DNA of 64,000 nucleotides. Source: an uncultured Ruminococcus sp. (GTDB lineage: Bacteria; Bacillota; Clostridia; Oscillospirales; Ruminococcaceae). The DNA lies in NCBI GenBank assembly GCA_902780695.1, contig CACZGM010000026.1:1-64000 (forward strand). The letters run 5' to 3'. This document shows positions 42,656 through 50,555 of the stretch, piece after piece (position 1 is the first letter of the stretch; each line of letters opens with the position of its first letter). Below the pieces are notes generated by a model. That model did no database searches, was not told where the DNA came from, and worked only from the letters and a program-made list of their open reading frames with translations. The translations under genes and the position numbers were made by a program.

Positions 42656-43534
42656 TTATGCTGCTGTACCCGGAACGAGGTATGCCGCACCCGAAGACGA
42701 CCATTCACCGTCAACATAAGACTGAACGATGAAGTAATATGTCTTGCCGGTTGTAAGACCGGTAGCATCAAAGGTCGTAGCTGTAACATTGTCGTCAAGT
42801 ATCGTGCAGATGCCGTTGCTGTACATAAGCACCTGATACTTTGTAGCGCCTGTGATCGCGCTCCAAGAGAGCGTAACCTTGTGAGAACCGCCTACGGCTG
42901 TAACAACGGGAGCGTTCTCATCGGAGCCTGTACCCGAAAGAGTAATACCGCCGAGAGCGGAGCCGAACCACTCTTCGATAAGAGAAGCACCTGCGCCTGT
43001 CTTGGGGTCAACCTTCTTTCTCTTGAACATGAAGTCGCCGCTGTTGATAAGTGCTTTGTACTCACCCTGAAGAGCGGTACCGTTGTACTTAACGCCGCTG
43101 TCGTCGGAAGTATTCGCTTCCTCACCCTGAGAAGCAAACTTTGTCTTCATGATCTTGTAGAGGTTCATCTTACCGTCAGAGCGAAGAGTTGACCAGATAA
43201 CAGCGAGATCGGGAACATAGTCATTCTTGTTATCGACAACAACGCCGTTTGCGTCGATAGTAGCGCCGAAATAGTCCTTCTCCTCTTCGTCTGTCAGACC
43301 TACAACGGTAACATCTACGGTACCGCCCGCCTTGGCGATATAGCTCTCGACCTGTGTGCCGGATGCGTACATTCCGGAAGAATTCATCTTTGGGGTGTAC
43401 TTGATAGACACGAGATCGGTCTCGATCTCCTTTACTTCGGCATAAGTAAGATTAGCGCCGGAGTCTTCTGTAAGGACCGCTGTTGCAAAACGGTCAGTCG
43501 AGACCGGCGGTCTGCCGTGTTCCTTTTTTGCCAT
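42656..43534 (-). CDS. major tail tube protein with C-terminal fibronectin type III domain
   Basis: 292 residues. The tube domain holds ATAVLTEDSGANLTYAEVKE, TVDVTVVGLTDEEEKDYFGA and MFKRKKVDPKTGAGASLIEE. From about residue 205 a fibronectin III domain follows (APVVTAVGGSHKVTLSWSAI ... TTGKTYYFIVQSYVDGEW). Such tail decorations may bind host glycans. The gene is between tail terminator and tail assembly genes. Confidence 0.85.
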   Translation of the reverse strand: MAKKEHGRPPVSTDRFATAVLTEDSGANLTYAEVKEIETDLVSIKYTPKMNSSGMYASGTQVESYIAKAGGTVDVTVVGLTDEEEKDYFGATIDANGVVVDNKNDYVPDLAVIWSTLRSDGKMNLYKIMKTKFASQGEEANTSDDSGVKYNGTALQGEYKALINSGDFMFKRKKVDPKTGAGASLIEEWFGSALGGITLSGTGSDENAPVVTAVGGSHKVTLSWSAITGATKYQVLMYSNGICTILDDNVTATTFDATGLTTGKTYYFIVQSYVDGEWSSSGAAYLVPGTAA

Positions 43535-43537
43535 TTA

Positions 43538-43900
43538 TTATTCCTCCAAATCTATTGATTTTAAGTATTCCTGTGAATACTGGTATCTATGAGGGCAAGG
43601 GCTTGAGCTCTCATATCCGTTCACATCAGAGCCACCGGCGTAAGTGAAGCCTGCATTTTTGAATGCAATTTCTACCTGTCTGTACAGATTCCGGTCGTAT
43701 GTGAGGGATATGATGCTTACCGATACCCAGTAAGTTTTCGCCAGATAAGTGCCGCTTGCGAAGTTTTCAGGCTTATCTTTGATGAAATAGACTGCATATA
43801 CATTCGGCTCTTTGTTCACGGCAAATTCGGGCATCTTATTGTAATAATGCTCAAAGACTGTAGCAAGCGCTGTTTCCGTCAAGACCTTAATATCAGTCAT
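43538..43900 (-). CDS. tail terminator/completion protein
   Basis: 120 residues: MTDIKVLTETALATVFEHYY at the start and YWVSVSIISLTYDRNLYRQV in the middle. This size and place (after head closure, before tail tube) fit the tail terminator protein. Sequence likeness to a named family is weak. Confidence 0.6.
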   Translation of the reverse strand: MTDIKVLTETALATVFEHYYNKMPEFAVNKEPNVYAVYFIKDKPENFASGTYLAKTYWVSVSIISLTYDRNLYRQVEIAFKNAGFTYAGGSDVNGYESSSPCPHRYQYSQEYLKSIDLEE

Positions 43901-43902
43901 TT

Positions 43903-44202
43903 CTATCCTTCCTTCACAAGTATCAGCTTTATGTGCCGAGGAGTATCGGCGGCACCGGTACTGTCTATCCGATACCGCCTTCCCCGGTACTCTGCATGGG
44001 TAAAATCATAGCGTTCGTACTCGGAGCGGTGACATATAGCCTGTATCTCGGCTGTTCTGCCTGCTGCCGCCGCCGTGTACTTCACGGTCACGCCTATGTC
44101 ATGAACGTTTGCCCAGATCCTCTGACTTACTGTTACCGCATCTTCACCGCTTCCGTTTGAAGGCTCAATAAGAAGCAGCGTCAGCTTTTTATCAAAAGTC
44201 AT
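43903..44202 (-). CDS. head closure / head-tail adaptor protein
   Basis: 99 residues rich in beta strands (KLTLLLIEPSNGSGEDAVTV, RTAEIQAICHRSEYERYDFT, YRGRRYRIDSTGAADTPRHI). It matches the SPP1 gp16/HK97 gp9 type adaptor in size and place. It overlaps the previous gene (ATGA). Confidence 0.65.
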   Translation of the reverse strand: MTFDKKLTLLLIEPSNGSGEDAVTVSQRIWANVHDIGVTVKYTAAAAGRTAEIQAICHRSEYERYDFTHAEYRGRRYRIDSTGAADTPRHIKLILVKEG

Positions 44203-44519
44203 AGCAAATTCCCCGAATGCATATTTAATATCTGCTTTACCATAGGATTTTCCGCAGCCTGTTCAACGGTATAGTCCCTGTTCGTCTGCATCTCGTTAAC
44301 GAGAGTAAGAAAAACAGGAACCAGATCACTATGTTCATCTACCTGCTCTTTGGAAAGTCCGGTATAGCTGCATATAAACGCAAGCGCGGAGTTCATGAAA
44401 TGCCAGATGAATCCGTTGTCATCATTACCGCAGCTTATGCCGCAGTAATCCGAAACATAAGCAGGTTCAAGCAAGCTGACTGATGTCGGCAGCGTATCTT
44501 CCCATGAACTCTTCTTCAT
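44199..44519 (-). CDS. head-tail connector protein, gp6-like
   Basis: 106 residues, helical. FIWHFMNSALAFICSYTGLS and LVPVFLTLVNEMQTNRDYTV correspond to the DNA-packaging gp6-like connector family that rings the portal. It is directly after the capsid gene. Confidence 0.68.
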   Translation of the reverse strand: MKKSSWEDTLPTSVSLLEPAYVSDYCGISCGNDDNGFIWHFMNSALAFICSYTGLSKEQVDEHSDLVPVFLTLVNEMQTNRDYTVEQAAENPMVKQILNMHSGNLL

Positions 44520-44523
44520 GCGA

Positions 44524-45777
44524 TCAGCCCGCTGTTACGGACATAACGAGAGTAGCAAGCTTGTCTGCTTCTGTGATCTTGGAATCGAGCTCGAACCAAG
44601 ACACAATACCGATAGCGTGCTGTGTAGCATACTTCTCGTAAAGCACCTGCATTTCCATGCTCTCCCGCATATTTACGGACAGACCGCTGTAGTCACCGTA
44701 AAGTACAGCCTTTGCCGCAGAAGCGATAACAGGCATATTATCGGAGAGATATACAGGCTTGCCAAGGAGAGTGTACGGGAAAGCATTTGTAATGCCGCCG
44801 TTCTGCTGAAGCAGATACTGACCTGTGCTGTCCTTGAGCTTTCTGATAGCTGTGAACGTTGTCGGGTGCATTGTCCAGCAAGCGTTACCCTGAAAAGCTG
44901 TAGGAACCTTCGCCTGAAGTTCGATGAGCTTATCGGCTGTAATCGCAGATACGCTCTCGGCATTGAGTGTATTTGTGGTCGAAAGTGCGCCGGTGCAGTG
45001 GTTGTTTGTCGAGCCTGTACCGGTAAGAAGCTCCTTCTCGATAAACAGAGCGATACGTTTTGCAATTTCGTGGATGACGAAGCTGAACACATCGATCTCC
45101 GAGTTGTTGATTACAGACTTACCAACGAGCGTAAGAGCGCCGCAGAGATAGCCTGTCAGGTCGATAGATGTGAAAGCACCCGCGTCCGCTGTAATCTCGT
45201 TGAACTCTGTCTGATAGTTAACAGTGATGTTGTGTGCAGTACCGTCAACAGTCTTATCGCCGTAAACGGGAACCTTGAGCGTGCCCTTGACAGCATACAT
45301 AGTAACACCCGCGAGGATAGGACATATCTCCTTGACCTCGGTGATGATACGATGAGCGATAGACTGCGGTATGATCGCACCGTTATTGCCCATATTGAAG
45401 TTCTGCTCACCTGTACGCTTCTCCATGAGGCTGTTCACGGTATTCATGAAAGCACGTTTGTCAGCTTCGGGAACTATCGCTCTCTGTTCCTGCGAGGGAG
45501 CTGTGTCGGTGTCTTCGTCGGCACTCTCTTCTTCCTTTGCAGCCTCAGCAGCCGCGTTGAGAGTTTCCAGTGCTCTCTTTTCCGCCGCCATAGTCTTGTC
45601 GATGTCGTCAATGAGCTTGTGAAGCTCTTCGAGACGCTTTGTCTCATCTTCCTTCATTGCGCGGTTCTCTGTCTTGGCAGTATCAAGGATAGACTGCATC
45701 TCCTTCAGAGCATCCGCACGCTGTTCGGCAAGGCTTTTTGCCATTGCACGCGTTTCAAGGATTCTTTTGTTGTGCAT
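44524..45777 (-). CDS. HK97-type major capsid protein
   Basis: About 417 residues; ATG 45777 follows GGAGG. Residues 1-110 are a coiled-coil delta domain that would be removed by the protease (QRADALKEMQSILDTAKTEN, RLEELHKLIDDIDKTMAAEK). The mature part has NGAIIPQSIAHRIITEVKEI and the E-loop and P-domain segments, IALFIEKELLTGTGSTNNHC and NMPVIASAAKAVLYGDYSGL. A complete open frame on the opposite strand is a shadow. Confidence 0.9.
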   Translation of the reverse strand: MHNKRILETRAMAKSLAEQRADALKEMQSILDTAKTENRAMKEDETKRLEELHKLIDDIDKTMAAEKRALETLNAAAEAAKEEESADEDTDTAPSQEQRAIVPEADKRAFMNTVNSLMEKRTGEQNFNMGNNGAIIPQSIAHRIITEVKEICPILAGVTMYAVKGTLKVPVYGDKTVDGTAHNITVNYQTEFNEITADAGAFTSIDLTGYLCGALTLVGKSVINNSEIDVFSFVIHEIAKRIALFIEKELLTGTGSTNNHCTGALSTTNTLNAESVSAITADKLIELQAKVPTAFQGNACWTMHPTTFTAIRKLKDSTGQYLLQQNGGITNAFPYTLLGKPVYLSDNMPVIASAAKAVLYGDYSGLSVNMRESMEMQVLYEKYATQHAIGIVSWFELDSKITEADKLATLVMSVTAG

Positions 45778-45828
45778 TTTTGTTTCCTCCGTAAAAATGT
45801 TTATAGTCAAAGCTATTAAAAGCCTTGC

Positions 45829-46035
45829 TTATGATGTTGCCTTAATGCCGAGAGCATCAAGAAGATTGTTGAAATCGTCTTTCAGTGTAGCGACCGATGT
45901 GGCTGTGCTCGCTGCGATCTTCTCTGCGGGAGCTTTCACAAGTCCTACAACTTCGGCACCGGATTCGATAATCAGCTTACCGCCGATATGCGTTTCGTCG
46001 CCGCCCTGAGTGGTATAGTTCTTGGTGTTATACAT
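45829..46035 (-). CDS. head fiber-like protein
   Basis: 68 residues from ATG 46035 after GGAGG. MYNTKNYTTQGGDETHIGGK followed by IIESGAEVVGL resembles the phage head fiber family (PF11133 type), which is usually encoded next to the capsid gene. The longer frame from 46095 runs through motif copy 3 and is not used. Confidence 0.65.
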   Translation of the reverse strand: MYNTKNYTTQGGDETHIGGKLIIESGAEVVGLVKAPAEKIAASTATSVATLKDDFNNLLDALGIKATS

Positions 46036-46080
46036 TGCATTACCTCCATTTTCATTTTTTTGCATATAAAAACGACACTC

Positions 46081-46097
46081 TGCACGCGAATGCAAAA
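46081..46097. repeat. 17-bp dispersed phage motif, copy 3
   Basis: TGCACGCGAATGCAAAA, in the gap between small terminase and head fiber genes, flanked by partly pairing sequence (GACAC/GTGT) and T-rich on the minus strand. Confidence 0.7.
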
Positions 46098-46106
46098 TGC
46101 CGTGTT

Positions 46107-46682
46107 TTATTTATCGCTGTCACCCCGAAGAATAGCATAGATAGGATTTTCCTTTGTTTCCGGCTGTTTCGGGATAGAACGCAGTGCCGCTGATATTGTC
46201 ATAACGTTCTCTTTGTCAATATCAAGCATCATTTTCCGCTTTTTATCAATCATCGAGCTGATGTTAAGCTTTTGAGAAATAAGGCGGGTAAAGGATTTTT
46301 CAAACTGAATTATTGTTTCCGGCTCAATGCCGCTTTCGGGATCATCAACAATGTGCTCAAAGCTTTCCCGGAGCATATCCCCGGTCTTGTCGAGCATTTT
46401 CATCTGTTCGGTAAGGTCTCCGATCTCGGCGTAGAGCAAGCAGTATGTGTTTATCCCGGAGCTGTACAAGGCGTCATCCTTACCGATAGCCTTCATCAGC
46501 TTGGAAACGCGCTGGAACTCTGAATGAGCTGTCTTGTTTTCCTTTACTTCCTTGCGTTCCTGTAGTTTCTTATTACTTAGCAGACCGTTTTCAGCATTTT
46601 CACGCGCTTCAAGTTCAGCCTTTGTTCTGTGGCTTTTCTTCTCAGTCTTAATTACGGCTGCCGGTTTCGACGGTCGTGCCAA
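46107..46682 (-). CDS. small terminase, P27-like
   Basis: 191 residues: a basic N-terminus (KKSHRTKAELEARENAENGL), helical core (GKDDALYSSGINTYCLLYAE, TGDMLRESFEHIVDDPESGI) and a C-terminal segment (LNISSMIDKKRKMMLDIDKE). It matches P27-family small terminases, which recognise phage DNA for packaging. The large subunit is 4.6 kb away instead of next door. Confidence 0.72.
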   Translation of the reverse strand: MARPSKPAAVIKTEKKSHRTKAELEARENAENGLLSNKKLQERKEVKENKTAHSEFQRVSKLMKAIGKDDALYSSGINTYCLLYAEIGDLTEQMKMLDKTGDMLRESFEHIVDDPESGIEPETIIQFEKSFTRLISQKLNISSMIDKKRKMMLDIDKENVMTISAALRSIPKQPETKENPIYAILRGDSDK

Positions 46683-46686
46683 TTTA

Positions 46687-47475
46687 TCATCCTTTCTTCA
46701 AAATCCTTTCAAGTATATTATTTCTCCAACTGTCAAACTCTTTGCGCTCTGCGATCTGCTCCTCAATAGAGCCGTTGTGCTTGAAATTTTCAAGCCCGAC
46801 GTGCCTATAAGGAGAATATACGGTAAGCTGTTTCAGTTCGTAGCTCTCCCGGAGCAGTTTCAGCGCTGATTTTTCTATCTGTCGCACTCGTTCACTCGAC
46901 AGTTCAATTGCCAAGGCTATTTCAGCATAGGACTGTTCCCTGAAATACCGCCTTTCAATGACATCGAAATAATGAGCACCGCCGTCTTTATCTAACAGAT
47001 CATATATATATTTTCGTGCTGCCCGGTAGCAGGAAAGGTCTTCAATGTCACGAAAAGGCTTTTCCGCCTCAAGATCTATGACAACATCAAGGTAAGTGAG
47101 GTTCTCACCTTCTCCGTTCGGTACAGTGTCATTCAAGGAATACCTTTCGTTGTTCAACGGGTCCTGATGACCGCGATAGCCAAGCATTATAGCAAAGCGA
47201 TTCTTTATCGGGAATTTGCAGTACGCAAGAAAAGGATAGTCCTTTTGCTCCGTTGGTCTCTGATTATAAGCCCTGATGCCGTCCACAAGCACAAAATAGC
47301 ATTCCTGTACAAGATCGTTGAGGTCAACACCTACAATATCACATTTTTCCTGAAATCTGCGATAATACCGTTCAGCGCGCATCTTAAAATACTTGTATGT
47401 CTGCTCCCAGAGAACGGAAACGAGGTCATTATTGCCGCTTCTGCCTATCTCAAAGGCTAACTCTTCATTCGTCAA
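46687..47475 (-). CDS. phage-encoded sigma-70-like factor
   Basis: 262 residues from a TTG at 47475, chosen because GAAGGAG lies ten bases upstream and MTNEELAFEIGRSGNNDLVS is a typical sigma start; the GTG at 47523 has no ribosome site. Sigma region 2 is seen in VGVDLNDLVQECYFVLVDGI then YPFLAYCKFPIKNRFAIML. Region 4 is YFREQSYAEIALAIELSSER then VRQIEKSALKLLRE. About 45 residues follow. It could direct host RNA polymerase to late phage promoters. Confidence 0.78.
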   Translation of the reverse strand: MTNEELAFEIGRSGNNDLVSVLWEQTYKYFKMRAERYYRRFQEKCDIVGVDLNDLVQECYFVLVDGIRAYNQRPTEQKDYPFLAYCKFPIKNRFAIMLGYRGHQDPLNNERYSLNDTVPNGEGENLTYLDVVIDLEAEKPFRDIEDLSCYRAARKYIYDLLDKDGGAHYFDVIERRYFREQSYAEIALAIELSSERVRQIEKSALKLLRESYELKQLTVYSPYRHVGLENFKHNGSIEEQIAERKEFDSWRNNILERILKKG

Positions 47476-47536
47476 CGATGATCCGCTCCTTCTCGAAAAA
47501 TTGTGCAATATGTCAAACGGCACTTTTCTCTGCTAT

Positions 47537-47566
47537 GAGGTAGGTGTAACAAGATATACCTACCTC
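47537..47566. other. hairpin in the sigma-factor leader
   Basis: GAGGTAGGT and ACCTACCTC pair perfectly over 12 bases, 60-90 bp upstream of the TTG start. It contains GTGTAAC, the same heptamer as in the repeat array at 53767-54030. It may be a regulator site or a leader structure. Confidence 0.45.
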
Positions 47567-47619
47567 TCTGGCTTTGCCATTTGTCAAAGTTGGATTTTTG
47601 GCCAAGCTGTACAAAAAAT

Positions 47620-47636
47620 TGCATGCGCCTGCAAAA
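47620..47636. repeat. 17-bp dispersed phage motif, copy 4
   Basis: TGCATGCGCCTGCAAAA, 145 bp upstream of the sigma-factor start, in the gap to the HNH gene. Confidence 0.7.
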
Positions 47637-47744
47637 ATCCGGTTATGCCATTTTGGGAATATTTTATTTACAGAGGTGCGGCGTAGATGTCAGCCCTTTC
47701 GGGGCAAAAATCGCGAGGGGTAGGGGGGTATCCGCTTTAATCCG

Positions 47745-48149
47745 CTAAAGCACCGCTTTAGTCGGTGAAAGTACCGGCGGCGTTCGGGCAAGGTCGCGGA
47801 GTAACCGCCTCGGTATCCTGTTATGCTCCGCGAGTTCGTGGTGATAGCTGCATAAGGTGATGAGATTATCATCCTCAAGCCTCATATCAAAGTACTCATT
47901 AAGCGGCACTATATGATGTACCGACAGCTTGTGAGCGTTATATTGCAGGATAGTGTTGTACTGCCTCGTCAGACATATCCTGCACAGGTGCATATCCCGC
48001 TTCTTGATGTCCTCGGACTTCTGCCGCCACGCCGATGTATTACGAAACTTGTCAGCCTGTGAATTACGCTCCTGCTTTACTACTATTCCTGCGGTACATT
48101 TATATCCGCGTTCGTGTATTTTCCCGCACTTGGAACAGGCTTTGAGCAT
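47745..48149 (-). CDS. HNH endonuclease
   Basis: 134 residues from ATG 48149 after GGTGGTGATATAT. A small zinc site (CSKCGKIHERGYKC) is followed by an HNH core: DMHLCRICLTRQYNTILQYN, then LSVHHIVPLNEYFDMRLEDD and NLITLCSYHHELAEHNR. Such nucleases sit next to terminase genes and help cleave packaged DNA. The longer frame from 48227 runs into the leader. Confidence 0.85.
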   Translation of the reverse strand: MLKACSKCGKIHERGYKCTAGIVVKQERNSQADKFRNTSAWRQKSEDIKKRDMHLCRICLTRQYNTILQYNAHKLSVHHIVPLNEYFDMRLEDDNLITLCSYHHELAEHNRIPRRLLRDLARTPPVLSPTKAVL

Positions 48150-48176
48150 ATATATCACCACCAAAAAGCAAACGAA

Positions 48177-48200
48177 AAGCACCCCATTACTGAGGTGCTT
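48177..48200 (-). terminator. terminator between early and late phage genes
   Basis: AAGCACC and GGTGCTT pair over ten bases, followed on the minus strand by TTTTCGTTTG. It lies between the late promoter and the HNH gene, so it may also need antitermination for late expression. Confidence 0.65.
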
Positions 48201-48228
48201 CCCGTCATCTGAAAGGAGAAATTTCACA

Positions 48229-48279
48229 TGAAGACAAATCTCGCAGAAAAAGTATTCCTATCTACTCCCGCAGTTTAAG
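48229..48279 (+). CDS. possible 16-residue leader peptide
   Basis: On the plus strand AAAGGAG lies nine bases before an ATG that opens MKTNLAEKVFLSTPAV and stops. It faces the phage genes and lies between terminator and late promoter. The good ribosome site may be chance. Confidence 0.2.
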
Positions 48280-48307
48280 TATATCACATGTCAATAGTGG
48301 CTTTCAA
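48278..48307 (-). promoter_or_regulatory. promoter at the start of the phage late module
   Basis: TTGAAA (48302-48307) and TATACT (48278-48283) with an 18-bp spacer, on the minus strand, 130 bp upstream of the HNH gene. Confidence 0.55.
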
Positions 48308-48708
48308 TGGTCAATTTTAATTTTTTGCAGAGCTTTCCCGTGCAGACGGTATATCCACCGCAGATCGGTGTGCATTATCTCTGCGATCTCTTCCCACTTC
48401 TTGAAGTTTATGTATCTGCTCACAAGTATCTGACGCAAGCGTGCATCGTCCACGGCTGATATTGTATTCCGAATATCGTCCCTCATATCCACAAGCACAT
48501 CTATCTCCGCGTTGATACGGTCCTCAAGGTCGATGATCTTTGCGACTGCCTGACCTACTTTGTCGGAAGGCGTAACGCTCCTGCCGTTGAATTTATCCGG
48601 CGGCGTTATTCTCGTTGCAATAGCTCTCCAATGAGCCAGCTCATCGCATAAGCTGTTGATAGATGCGTCGAGTTCGTGATAGCGGTTAAGATATTCTTTT
48701 GCGGTCAT
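48304..48708 (-). CDS. DUF1492-like phage regulator
   Basis: 134 residues: coiled N-terminus (LNRYHELDASINSLCDELAH), then an HTH end (DARLRQILVSRYINFKKWEE, IAEIMHTDLRWIYRLHGKAL). This matches DUF1492/ArpU-type late regulators found just before the terminase module of Firmicutes phages. GGAG precedes the ATG. Confidence 0.75.
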   Translation of the reverse strand: MTAKEYLNRYHELDASINSLCDELAHWRAIATRITPPDKFNGRSVTPSDKVGQAVAKIIDLEDRINAEIDVLVDMRDDIRNTISAVDDARLRQILVSRYINFKKWEEIAEIMHTDLRWIYRLHGKALQKIKIDH

Positions 48709-48710
48709 GA

Positions 48711-48923
48711 TTATTCTCCTATAATTCGCCGTGCATGAATTACGGCTGTTGGTTTCATAGAACCCTCGAAAGTGTTTTCAAATATACGCTTTGCAACACT
48801 TTTCGGAAATATGGATCCTGCCGGCACTTCGATTGTCTTAGGGTGTTTCGGCTTTACCAACCTGTTATAGGTCTCCGCTCGTTCAGCGGCTCTGAATGCG
48901 TCAATGAAGGCTCGACTGTTCAT
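48711..48923 (-). CDS. small phage protein of unknown function
   Basis: 70 residues from ATG 48923 (GGAAG upstream): NSRAFIDAFRAAERAETYNR, then HPKTIEVPAGSIFPKSVAKR and a basic end. It overlaps the MazG-like gene. No family recognised. Confidence 0.5.
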   Translation of the reverse strand: MNSRAFIDAFRAAERAETYNRLVKPKHPKTIEVPAGSIFPKSVAKRIFENTFEGSMKPTAVIHARRIIGE

Positions 48924-49197
48924 GTTCTTCCAGCCTTTTTTCGAGCCGTTCGGTCTTTGCTTCAATCATTCTCTGAATATCTACCGGGTTCAGATCATAC
49001 AGAATTATGAGCTGCTCGATCATAATTTGTACATCCGCAATCTCACAGATAATTTCATTGCGGTTCTTTATGTTCGGATCACGGTGCATCTTGTTGACCG
49101 CCCGGATAAGTTCTCCGCATTCTTCCATAGCCATAGCCGACTGCTCCCGTTCGCCGTATATCTCTATAGCCTTTTTGTAGATTTCATTAACATTCAT
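48901..49197 (-). CDS. MazG-like nucleotide pyrophosphohydrolase
   Basis: 98 residues, all helical. SAMAMEECGELIRAVNKMHR carries the EECGE metal motif, and NEIICEIADVQIMIEQLIIL carries the second ExxD motif of the MazG-like all-alpha NTP-PPase fold. It would hydrolyse a nucleoside triphosphate or alarmone. GGAGG precedes the ATG. Confidence 0.72.
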   Translation of the reverse strand: MNVNEIYKKAIEIYGEREQSAMAMEECGELIRAVNKMHRDPNIKNRNEIICEIADVQIMIEQLIILYDLNPVDIQRMIEAKTERLEKRLEEHEQSSLH

Positions 49198-49209
49198 GTT
49201 GTATCCTCC

Positions 49210-49467
49210 TCAATATATTGCTCGTGCTTCATTCATTGTCATCAACGAGGAATTGATTGCCTGCACGAGCTCGGATTCGTTTATTTTGTTCTGGCAATCA
49301 ATGTTCATCTCCAGATTTACATAGGGAGATGAACTATACTCCGTTCCGCAATATTCGCATCTATAGCCGATTGGAATTATCGTTGAGTTATAATTTTTGT
49401 CGAACTTAACAATGCTTTTTTGTATGTGAAGCGGAGCACCGCACATGTCACATTTCAACGCCTTCAT
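49210..49467 (-). CDS. zinc-ribbon phage protein
   Basis: 85 residues with two cysteine pairs (ALKCDMCGAPL and GYRCEYCGTEYSS) and a helical end. No known family. It overlaps the Lar-like gene (ATGA). Confidence 0.5.
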   Translation of the reverse strand: MKALKCDMCGAPLHIQKSIVKFDKNYNSTIIPIGYRCEYCGTEYSSSPYVNLEMNIDCQNKINESELVQAINSSLMTMNEARAIY

Positions 49468-49685
49468 TCTTTATACCCGCAGACATGAGTCCACATATCA
49501 TCTGTGTTACATTTGCAGCCGTGCCGAGTGTTCCAGTCTGTAGCAGCTTCGCTTTCTGTATCCCTATAGCGCGTGCGAACTTTGCATTTTAAGCATAAGC
49601 CATAATAATGTTTTTCCTCAAAGGTAGGAACGCATTGAATATCAGCTTCTCCCCCACAAAAGGGACAGCATTTAAGCTCATTCAT
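49464..49685 (-). CDS. Lar-like restriction alleviation protein (copy 1)
   Basis: 73 residues from ATG 49685 (GAGG upstream). The LKCCPFCGGEADIQCV start, CLKCKVRTRYRDTESEAATD and W-N-TR ending match the Lar family (PF14354), phage proteins that weaken type I restriction. The longer frame from 49790 overlaps another gene. Confidence 0.7.
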   Translation of the reverse strand: MNELKCCPFCGGEADIQCVPTFEEKHYYGLCLKCKVRTRYRDTESEAATDWNTRHGCKCNTDDMWTHVCGYKE

Positions 49686-49848
49686 CGTTTTTATCCTCGC
49701 TTTCTTCGCTCTCCACAACGCCGAACCGAAACCCGCAAGCATCGCATTTTCCGGTTCCGTCAGCAAAATGTTCCATAATATCAGCCCCACACTTCGAGCA
49801 ATAGCGTATATCGTCGGTATCTGATATTCCCGAGATAAAACTATACAC
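49678..49848 (-). CDS. small zinc-ribbon protein with GTG start
   Basis: 56 residues. GGAGG lies eight bases before GTG 49848. The product has two cysteine pairs (IRYCSKCGADIM and GKCDACGFRFG) and an acidic tail. It ends overlapping the Lar-like gene. It is probably DNA- or protein-binding; no family recognised. Confidence 0.6.
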   Translation of the reverse strand: MYSFISGISDTDDIRYCSKCGADIMEHFADGTGKCDACGFRFGVVESEESEDKNDE

Positions 49849-49860
49849 AGTTGTTTCCTC

Positions 49861-50157
49861 CTATTTCTTCAATCCGTTGCTACAGTATTCTGAGTCCTTC
49901 ATCGTGCGGCCAAAGAAACTACACTCTCCGTACCCGTTGCCGAACGAGTGATATTTACAGCAGTCAGAGCAGCGGACTATATTTTCAACTCTGTTATTCC
50001 ACCGACTAATTGCTATGCGGTCAATATGCTCCCATGCTTGAGATGCGGCACATTTCTCACAGAAAACGCGGTATCTGTAATAATTTGTGCCGTCTTTTTC
50101 TTCAAGAGTTGGAACACCACCGCAGAACGGGCAGGGTTTAAGTTCAAGCTCACTCAT
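49861..50157 (-). CDS. Lar-like restriction alleviation protein (copy 2)
   Basis: 98 residues from ATG 50157 (AAAGGAG). ELKPCPFCGGVPTLEEKDG, VFCEKCAASQAWEHIDRIAI and SRWNNR form the Lar domain. A second cysteine-rich tail (VRCSDCCKYHSFGNGYGECS) is added. The tail resembles the short CxxC-GYC motif seen in other phage zinc proteins. Confidence 0.7.
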   Translation of the reverse strand: MSELELKPCPFCGGVPTLEEKDGTNYYRYRVFCEKCAASQAWEHIDRIAISRWNNRVENIVRCSDCCKYHSFGNGYGECSFFGRTMKDSEYCSNGLKK

Positions 50158-50554
50158 CTGTTTTCTCCTTTCTCGGTGCAATCACTATGCAGCTCAATTC
50201 AAGCGACTTTCCAATAGGATCATCCAAGTATTCTACTTCAAGCAAGTTGTTATCAAGCAGAAAATCACCTATGGATTGTGCCATACCGCGCTTTACGCGC
50301 TCTATATATTCGGGATAAGCATCCTTAGGTATAGATGCACCCGTCCTTTCATCTATAAAGTGCGTGTGATGAATATTTTTAATTTCTCTTCCGGTGTAAA
50401 TGCTGCGAGCGGCAGCCATTAGTTCACCGTGGATTGAAGGTCTGTACCCATCAGGAAAATAACCTCTTCTAACGAGATCGGTAATAGTATTTGCCGCTCG
50501 GTAGCATAGCGCCTGAAGCTTCTCTATTATCTCTTGGTTTTCATCTCGGCTCAT
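50150..50554 (-). CDS. phage protein of unknown function
   Basis: 134 residues from ATG 50554 (GAGG upstream). Helical: ENQEIIEKLQALCYRAANTI, YIERVKRGMAQSIGDFLLDN, ending LELSCIVIAPRKEKTDE. No family recognised. It lies among Lar-like genes. Confidence 0.45.
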   Translation of the reverse strand: MSRDENQEIIEKLQALCYRAANTITDLVRRGYFPDGYRPSIHGELMAAARSIYTGREIKNIHHTHFIDERTGASIPKDAYPEYIERVKRGMAQSIGDFLLDNNLLEVEYLDDPIGKSLELSCIVIAPRKEKTDE

Positions 50555-50555
50555 A

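Noticed and set aside
44518..45819. 433-codon open frame on the plus strand
   Set aside because: It is the mirror of the capsid gene, has no ribosome site, and reads cysteine- and arginine-rich noise.
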